Below, piece by piece: positions 58,117 through 64,000 of a stretch of DNA of 64,000 nt. The notes under the pieces were generated by a model. It worked only from the letters and a program-made list of their open reading frames with translations, was not told where the DNA came from and did not search any database. The stretch is taken from contig OY997591.1 of assembly GCA_963921825.1 (NCBI GenBank), positions 45,653,825 through 45,717,824 of the forward strand. The letters are read 5' to 3'. This DNA is from Erodium maritimum. Lineage: Eukaryota > Streptophyta > Magnoliopsida > Geraniales > Geraniaceae. The position numbers were made by a program, and so were the translations under genes. Within the stretch, counting starts at the first letter, position 1, and each line of letters opens with the position of its first letter.

Positions 58117-59720
58117 TTTTTTTTATCAGCAATTTTTTTTATAAAAAACAAGTTTTCAAAAAGTTTGAAAACGAGGTCAAGGGCGAACCCTCCATAACAG
58201 ATTACAAACAAGAGCCTGTCTTCTAGACAGCTCAAACCATTACAAACAAATCAAACCATTTCAAACAACGAGTCTAGTACCCAGAATAATCTAATCTTAA
58301 GCACAACCTGAACCCAACAAGGGTGTAAACACAACCAAGCCATCAAAGGCAAACAGACCAACAAAACAGTGAAGAACAGGGTACAAATAAAACCAGAAAT
58401 AAGCCCTGATCTAACTAAACAACCAGGCCCAAGGCCCAAACCCAACAAAACAGCCCACGAACAGTAGAAGGCGCGTGCACCTCGGGTAGCGAGCCCCACG
58501 AGCTCCTCGGGCAGGGAAAACGTGTGAGCCTCGAACAGAGTACCACTGCCGCCGCGCCACCACTGCCAGAGAACCAGCAGTCAAATCACGGCCACCCCAC
58601 CGAGCACCACCAAGACACGATCGGAAACGAAGTATCAAAGCCGATCCTTACCAGTACCACCGGAGACACAAAGGTCTTCGTGCCGTCGGCCAACACCGAG
58701 AGCGGTCGTGCACTCAAATCTGAGAAATAACTCACACAACCCACTCCATTTCCAAAAAGTTACTCCGAACAAGGTCAAAACAAGACCTAAACAGACTCGT
58801 CCGGCCAGCACCGGCGACGAGCCCCGAATCCCATCACAACACACGTGAATAGGGACCGGAAAGAAGATATCAAGTGGGAAGAGAGAGACAAAAAGGAGAG
58901 TATCTCAAATCTGACCTGGAGGAGGGCTTCGAAGCCACCGACACCACGACCGAGCAAAGCACCGAGAAGTCCCAGAACCGCGACAATCTCCACACGGAGA
59001 AAATCCTCCCACTCGATCCCGAAACAAAACGACGTAGAAGGGGGAAGCCAAACCCACTGCTCCTCCAGTCCTCAGAAAACTGAAGCTCCAAAACCCCAAA
59101 CGAGGCTCAGTGGTGAGTCCAACAAGACCTACCACAACATCCAGGACACCAGATCTAAAGGCAATCGGCACTCCAAAACACCCCGACCTAACTGTTTCTC
59201 CGAACCAATGTCTTCTAGACCAGACCAAGGTCACCAAGGTCATATAGACCTGAACAGAATCGTCCGGCCAACACCGGATCCGAGCCTCGGAACCCCACGC
59301 TGCACCACCGCTAGCCATGGGGACCGGAAGAGGAGATCACAGAAGGAAGAGGCGAAAAGGAGAGTAAAAGCTCAGATCTGACCTAGACGAAGGGAGCAAC
59401 CGAAAGGGCAACGAGAGGAGGACGGAGAAGACGCCACGAGCCACTACGAGCTGTCACGAGCCACCAAGGGCCACCACTACGAGTAGATCTGGAGCAAGGT
59501 GCGGCGCCAGATCTGGAGAGGAAAGGCAACAGAGGAAAAAGAGGGAAAAGGAAAAAACGAAGGGGAACAAAGAAAAGGGGTCACTGGCATCATCTTTGGC
59601 TCCGTAGGAGACCAAATCAGACGTCGGCGACCAGAGAAGAAGCACGGCTTAGGGTTAGAGGTTAGAGAGAGGTCAGAGCTCTATTTTAGAGAGAGAGAGA
59701 GACAAAATCATTTGACTCAG
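58117..59720 (-). mobile_element. LINE-like element without coding regions, nested in the 3' LTR
   Basis: 1,604 bp between exact 10-bp duplications AGAATAACCG (58107-58116 and 59721-59730). The T runs at 58117-58140 are its A-rich 3' end on the minus strand. The interior consists of a LINE-like 3' UTR and a leader region in which a 130-bp block at 58790-58920 recurs at 59253-59385. No ORF1 or ORF2 domain is recognisable. Solo LTR 2 near 35285-35310 shows the uninterrupted site. Confidence 0.85.
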
Positions 59721-60149
59721 AGAATAACCGCTTTCAATTATGGGAATTGTCGTGCTGTAGATTCATATGTGGCCATGTCGAGCCTTAGGAATGATTGTTG
59801 ATTGTGTTGACTGTGGTTAATAGTCCTTAATTGTCGGTGCATAATATGTTCGTTGGTTAGTCTAAGAATCTTATTAAACTATATGAATTATGATGAGTAT
59901 GATATGAATGGCTGCTCCGTGACATGATTGGTTTAGTGAATGTGATATGATTGTACCTTGTGATATGATCGGGTGAATGATAGACCGATGGGATGTGTTT
60001 GGTAAGTCGTGTCAGTAAGCTTGATTGGTAAGATGAGTTCGGTGTAATGTTGTGTTTGGTATTTTGTGTTATTGTTGTTTACTTGCCCCGAGGTGTGTTT
60101 CCGGGAAGATGTCCGACCGAGGGGTGTGCCGGTCCGATATGTTTATTAT

Positions 60150-60375
60150 GTTGTTTCACCCCGATGCTACGTGTTCCGGGAAGACACCTAGGCCGATATG
60201 TATTCCGGTAGGGTGTATTGTTGTCTCACCCCGATGCTACGTGTTCCGGGAAGACACCTAGGCCGATGGGTATTCCGGTACAGTGCATTGTTGTCTCACC
60301 CCAATGCTACGTGTTCCGGGAAGACTTGTTTCACCCCGATGATGTGAGTTCCGGGAAGATAACTAGGCCGATGTG
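60150..60375. repeat. About 75-bp tandem repeats in the 3' LTR
   Basis: Units containing TCACCCCGATGCTACGTG and TTCCGGGAAGACACCTAGGC recur about three times, with decayed copies on either side (from about 60085). Confidence 0.8.
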
Positions 60376-60884
60376 TGTTCCAATATGATATGTTGAGTTT
60401 GTGTGTGGATCGGAGTCTTGTGGTTTAATTATCTGTATTTCGGTACTCGTGTGTTTCTTTAGTTTGTTTCTATTGGCAAGTAGTCACATTCCTGTTGATC
60501 TCTAATTGTGTTGTCCTTGGGTAAGTGTACTAATCGAGAACTTGGTGACGAAGCGAGAGTTCTTTTTCCCTTTACTACTTTTTCCTACTGAGCGTAAGCT
60601 CACTCCCTCTGTTTTTACTGTTTTACAAGTTTCGTTGGTGAGTAGGCTTAGAGGACATCTCAAGGCTCGGGAGCTCATTGAGGGTCCGGGTTGATTTATT
60701 TATTAGAGGCATACTTCCTGTTTCGTATTAAACATTGTCCTTATTGTATTTGATTGTTAAATTTGAGCTCGTATTATCACACTTTTACTCAGAGTTTCTG
60801 TTAATTAAATTGGCTTTTATTTTATTTAATTATTATTTTAGTTCACGTCTCGAGTCCGGCCAAAACCGAATTTGAGGGGTGACA

Positions 60885-61987
60885 ACCATATTGTGCAAAA
60901 TGATACAACTATGGGTAATATTAAAAAATACATGACATTCCCAGACATGAGTCAGATAGGTAATGATGTTCCAATGTGATTGGAGAATTCCGAAGGCTCG
61001 TCTAACATTCTTCTTAACATTCTCTTGATGATTCACAAACACTGGCTTTTTCCGCAATCGAATATGATCTAGTTTTAACAAGCTGAATGTATGTAGGATA
61101 AATGTCGTCAACTAAGTAACAAGAAATGTTGTAGCGATTACCATTTATCTCATAGTCCATGGTACATTCAAGCCCCCGGTGGACTTCAATGAATATATGT
61201 GAGTTATTCAGCACATTAATGTCATGATTAGACCTGCGCTGCTGAAAAAGCATGTCATATCCATGGATCGCATGAAGACATTCACTTCAAACATTATTGT
61301 TGGCATATTTCCATGATCTGCCCGTCCAAATTGTTATTTTCATGTTGTTCGATAATTATTTTACTCCCAATGCATGCAATCAAGACTATCAATCATGCTT
61401 GAGAATCCCCGTCTGTAGCCCCAATGCAACAAACATGTCTTGTCCTCAACATGCGACGTCCTCTCATTCTCTACTTGTAAACAGTTTGATTACATCCCGA
61501 CAAAACTGTTTGACGAAGTTAAGAATGGTTATAACACTCGTTCACAAAGTTTCTTCTAACGAATCAGTAGAGTACTGGTAACCTACCATTTTTCATAAGA
61601 CCATGCATTTTTTATGTGGAGGTAAAATAGGTCGGCTAAAAGCATCAAGCTTCTGGACGAAGTGATCGTTGTGCGCTACAACCACTTCCATAATACAAGT
61701 ATAAAGGGTTCGACTCACCCGGAACCGACGCCTGGACATTTTAGGATTGTAAAATGGTTTGTCCAAAAATTAATTATGCATCAGTCGTTCGCGATCGTGA
61801 CCCTCTGCACGACCTCGAGACACATCTTTCCTTAATCCGAATGACTCCTCAGACTTTTACTCTTCCTCTATCTGCCTCCACCCTCTCCCATATTTAGGAT
61901 GTTATCTTGATCGCCCTTTGGTGAGCTTGTGTCTTCATCTTCCGAATTCTAGTCGTTATAATCGCCTACAAATCTTCCTGACACCAT
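60885..61987 (-). pseudogene. PIF/Harbinger DDE transposase (decayed), main part
   Basis: Minus-strand pieces in order: a start near 61987 (MVSGRFVGDYND); the N-terminal helical region (SRRRFRVSRTLYTCIMEVV, then HNDHFVQKLDAFSR) near 61640-61740; YEINGNRYNISCYLVDDIYPTY near 61090-61160; and the C-terminal FVNHQENVKKNVRRAFGILQ, then CIILHNMVV at 60885-61040. These are hallmarks of the DDE_Tnp_4 family. Stops and frameshifts are frequent. The coding sequence is interrupted by the LTR retrotransposon and resumes at 52285. Confidence 0.8.
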
Positions 61988-62070
61988 TTTTCCATCAACA
62001 CGAAATTTAAGAATGTGACGGTATGTGGGTGTGAGATTTGGAGTAGTAGGCAACGAAATGAGCGTGGCGG

Positions 62071-62080
62071 TATTTATATA
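62071..62080 (-). promoter_or_regulatory. TATA-like element upstream of the Harbinger transposase
   Basis: TATATAAATA on the minus strand, about 85 bp upstream of the transposase ATG at 61987. Confidence 0.4.
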
Positions 62081-63295
62081 GAGAAATTGTTATTACTTAA
62101 TTATTGTTCTTTTTTATTACTACTTACATAATTTTTTTAAAATACATACAACAACGAATTTTTTTCAAACGAGGTTGTCATATGGCAACTGTTCAATTGG
62201 TTGTCTGTCAATTCTGAAATTCGTCCCAATCGATGTTAGGAACACCATTGTCTTTATGATTTCGGTTCTTGTTTTGAGAATCGACAATGAAACCGTTACA
62301 AACTCATTGTTTACATCGTTGGAACTTCGAGTCCAATCATAAGAACTGGAATTTACGTCGTTGGTTGAGCAGCGATTGTACATTCTCTTATACCTAAGTT
62401 CATATTAAGCATTTTAGAGATTGAATCAGCCGTATTCGTCACTTCTCATACTTCATATATACTTTTTGGAGACGGGAGAAGAGGAATCCATGTTCCTCAT
62501 ATTTATTTGAGACAGAATACATGGGGAGATATATTACATGAAAACCGAAACCATATAAGATTGGGTATTATTGATAAAATATGCTCCATAATAGTATGAA
62601 TTTTTTTTTCTATGCTAGTATAATTGCTTGAGCATATATCATTCACATATAGCAGTTACAGCATAATATCCCAAAAAATCCAACAAATGAACAGATCTGC
62701 TGGCAAACATCAAAACAAACAAACTCAGAACACAGTACTTATCTTCAAAAATAACCAAAACAAACTAACTAGCTTGAGAGAGAGCACATGGACCGAAAAA
62801 ACTTGCAGAAAGCAAAACCCCCGGAAGTGAAATTACTAACCAGAAACTGACTAGGATCAAAAGAACAGTACACGGAGAAATCTGGAGAATGTTTTTGAAA
62901 AAAAAGGAACGGTAAAACAAACAATGCCTGCAGAGCTAGAGAAAAGCAGTCCAAGGAGATGAATCGATCCTCTTACCTCGTATGATGTATTAGTTTGATA
63001 CATATAAAAGCAGAAATTCATTTAGAGAATATGACTAGATATGAATTAAAACTCCAAGACAACATTTTAGTACTCAAAATAGTCATTGAAATTGAAACAC
63101 AACTAGTCAGTCAGTTGCACCAGCGCATTGATAGAGTCATGCGTGTATCTAATACAGAAGTTCCAAAAGTTGCACAGTATATGTATATGGTAGTACTGCT
63201 ACAACTACCATATACATACACTAGGGAAGTTCCAAAAGTTGTATTTGAAATCCTTAACTATGGACAAAAAATGTACCCACTCAATCCTGACTTGT
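62081..63295. other. Intergenic region, ARGONAUTE 3' flank
   Basis: AT-rich; no supported gene. The part next to 63295 is probably the ARGONAUTE 3' UTR. A short perfect hairpin (ATATGGTAGTACTG...CAACTACCATATAC) lies near 63185-63215. Confidence 0.4.
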
Positions 63296-64000
63296 TTAAC
63301 AGAAGAACATGGAATTGGTGACATTGTCGTGGAGCCTGGGAAGATCAGGGACTTGATAGCCACCGGCAGAAGTAATGCTTCCTCCTCCATGGCTCGATGC
63401 CGTCTCTGACAACTCATCAAACTTGATAAACTGTGTCATCTGACTGGCTGCAAGGTGCGCATAGCATATTGGTGCCACTGCACTATGAAGCAGACATCAT
63501 TAGAAACAACAACTGCCCACGGACATTAAGTACCCTTCAACTCTCTCCCAAACTAATTTTAGTACAATATATAACACGTAACTAAATACGTTAAATTAAG
63601 CTATATTCTGACCCAAAACATTAATAATTTGGAACCAAAAAGATTCCCAACATAATCATAAATTTCATAGCAAAATGAAGAGGTGGACATTACCTACAGA
63701 AATGGCAGTAGTGCTCCTCTGGTACCTGCAAGCAAGATAAAAGACAAATTTAACAATGGCAGAAGGTGTGCAACGTAAATGAATTCTTTAGGAATGACAA
63801 CTTACACATATGATAACGAGTGCACAAGTTCCTGCAAATCATCAGCTGAAAACCCAATCTCATCATGCAGGACGTGGTAGTGTGTTGGTCGAGTTGTACC
63901 CTATACACATCAATACACATCAGTAAGCATCTCTTTTACTCAATAATTAATCAACAGATATTACAATACTCACAATCATGCCAGCATGTGCACACATGTA
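63296..64000 (-). CDS. ARGONAUTE, AGO4/AGO16 clade, C-terminal exons (partial)
   Basis: Minus-strand exons: 64000-63974 (continues beyond the window), 63900-63806, 63725-63694 and 63477-63296, all with GT-AG introns and matching phases. They encode the end of the PIWI domain: MCAHAGMI, TTRPTHYHVLHDEIGFSAD, LQELVHSLSYVYQRSTTAIS and APICYAHLAASQ. The C-terminus SMFFC is typical of the AGO4/6/9/16 clade. The His of the HYH motif is the third catalytic residue of the slicer triad and is present. These proteins bind 24-nt siRNAs and direct DNA methylation. The SHGGGSITSAGG linker and QVPDLPRLH tail resemble AGO16 or AGO4; the exact member cannot be fixed from this piece. Confidence 0.92.

Larger units (their letters stand above)
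52286..60884 (+). mobile_element. Rearranged Tekay/Del-like Ty3/gypsy retrotransposon
   Basis: 8,599 bp with TG...CA ends and the exact 5-bp duplication ACCAT at 52281-52285 and 60885-60889. Order: about 60 bp of forward 5' LTR start; an inverted segment to about 53110; forward LTR 3' sequence 53111-53427; pol from the protease on; polypurine tract 56556-56567; 3' LTR 56568-60884. The end of the 5' LTR, the primer-binding site and gag are missing. It interrupts a Harbinger transposase gene. Confidence 0.85.
56568..60884 (+). repeat. 3' LTR with a nested LINE-like insertion
   Basis: 4,317 bp, or about 2.7 kb after removing the insertion at 58117-59720 and its 10-bp repeat. This agrees with the two solo LTRs (2,621 and 2,771 bp). 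It ends GAGGGGTGACA, matching the inverted TGTCACGCC starts of the solo LTRs. Confidence 0.85.

Noticed and set aside
1-64000. CRISPR arrays, operons, riboswitches, tRNA or rRNA genes
   Set aside because: This is plant nuclear DNA. The tandem repeats seen are minisatellites or transposon arrays without spacer structure, and no tRNA or rRNA signature was recognised by eye.

Overview
This is nuclear DNA from a flowering plant, most likely a eudicot. It has split genes with GT-AG introns and recognisable plant families: L-ascorbate oxidase, a heavy-metal-associated isoprenylated plant protein (HIPP), CELLULOSE SYNTHASE INTERACTIVE 1 (CSI1), and an AGO4-clade ARGONAUTE running off the right edge. 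About two thirds of the window is transposable-element DNA, much of it nested. No bacterial, organellar or CRISPR features and no tRNA or rRNA genes were seen.

Layout. 1-2.7 kb: an RRM-protein fragment on the minus strand, a 113-bp tandem duplication, a palindromic repeat field and a LINE RNase H remnant. 3.4-5.75 kb: a six-exon ascorbate oxidase gene on the plus strand. 6.5-9.8 kb: a HIPP gene on the minus strand, split in its first exon by a 2.26-kb PIF/Harbinger element after codon 13; its intron also carries a triplicated exon-1/5'-splice-site segment. 9.9-15.4 kb: LINE remnant, MITE, proline-codon-rich low-complexity DNA, a 572-bp direct duplication and a foldback. 15.4-22.6 kb: a degenerate LINE (minus) with a 15-bp target duplication and a nested solo LTR. 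22.6-28 kb: a hAT-like element holding a LINE that carries ORF1 but no ORF2. 28-38 kb: three more ORF2-less LINE copies, a 1.48-kb Mutator-like foldback element and a second solo LTR. 38.8-49.2 kb: CSI1 on the minus strand. 49.7-62.1 kb: decayed Harbinger genes interrupted by an 8.6-kb, strongly rearranged Tekay/Del-type Ty3/gypsy element, itself holding a LINE-like insertion. 63.3-64 kb: the 3' exons of the ARGONAUTE gene.

The four host genes do not form a pathway. Two act at the cell wall or apoplast (ascorbate oxidase, CSI1), one is a metallochaperone-like protein and one belongs to small-RNA-directed silencing. The most informative content is structural: exact target-site duplications allow the insertion history to be ordered, one insertion has broken a host coding exon, and several retroelement copies have unusual architectures (ORF2-less LINEs, an inverted segment inside an LTR, LTRs with private GC-rich arrays).
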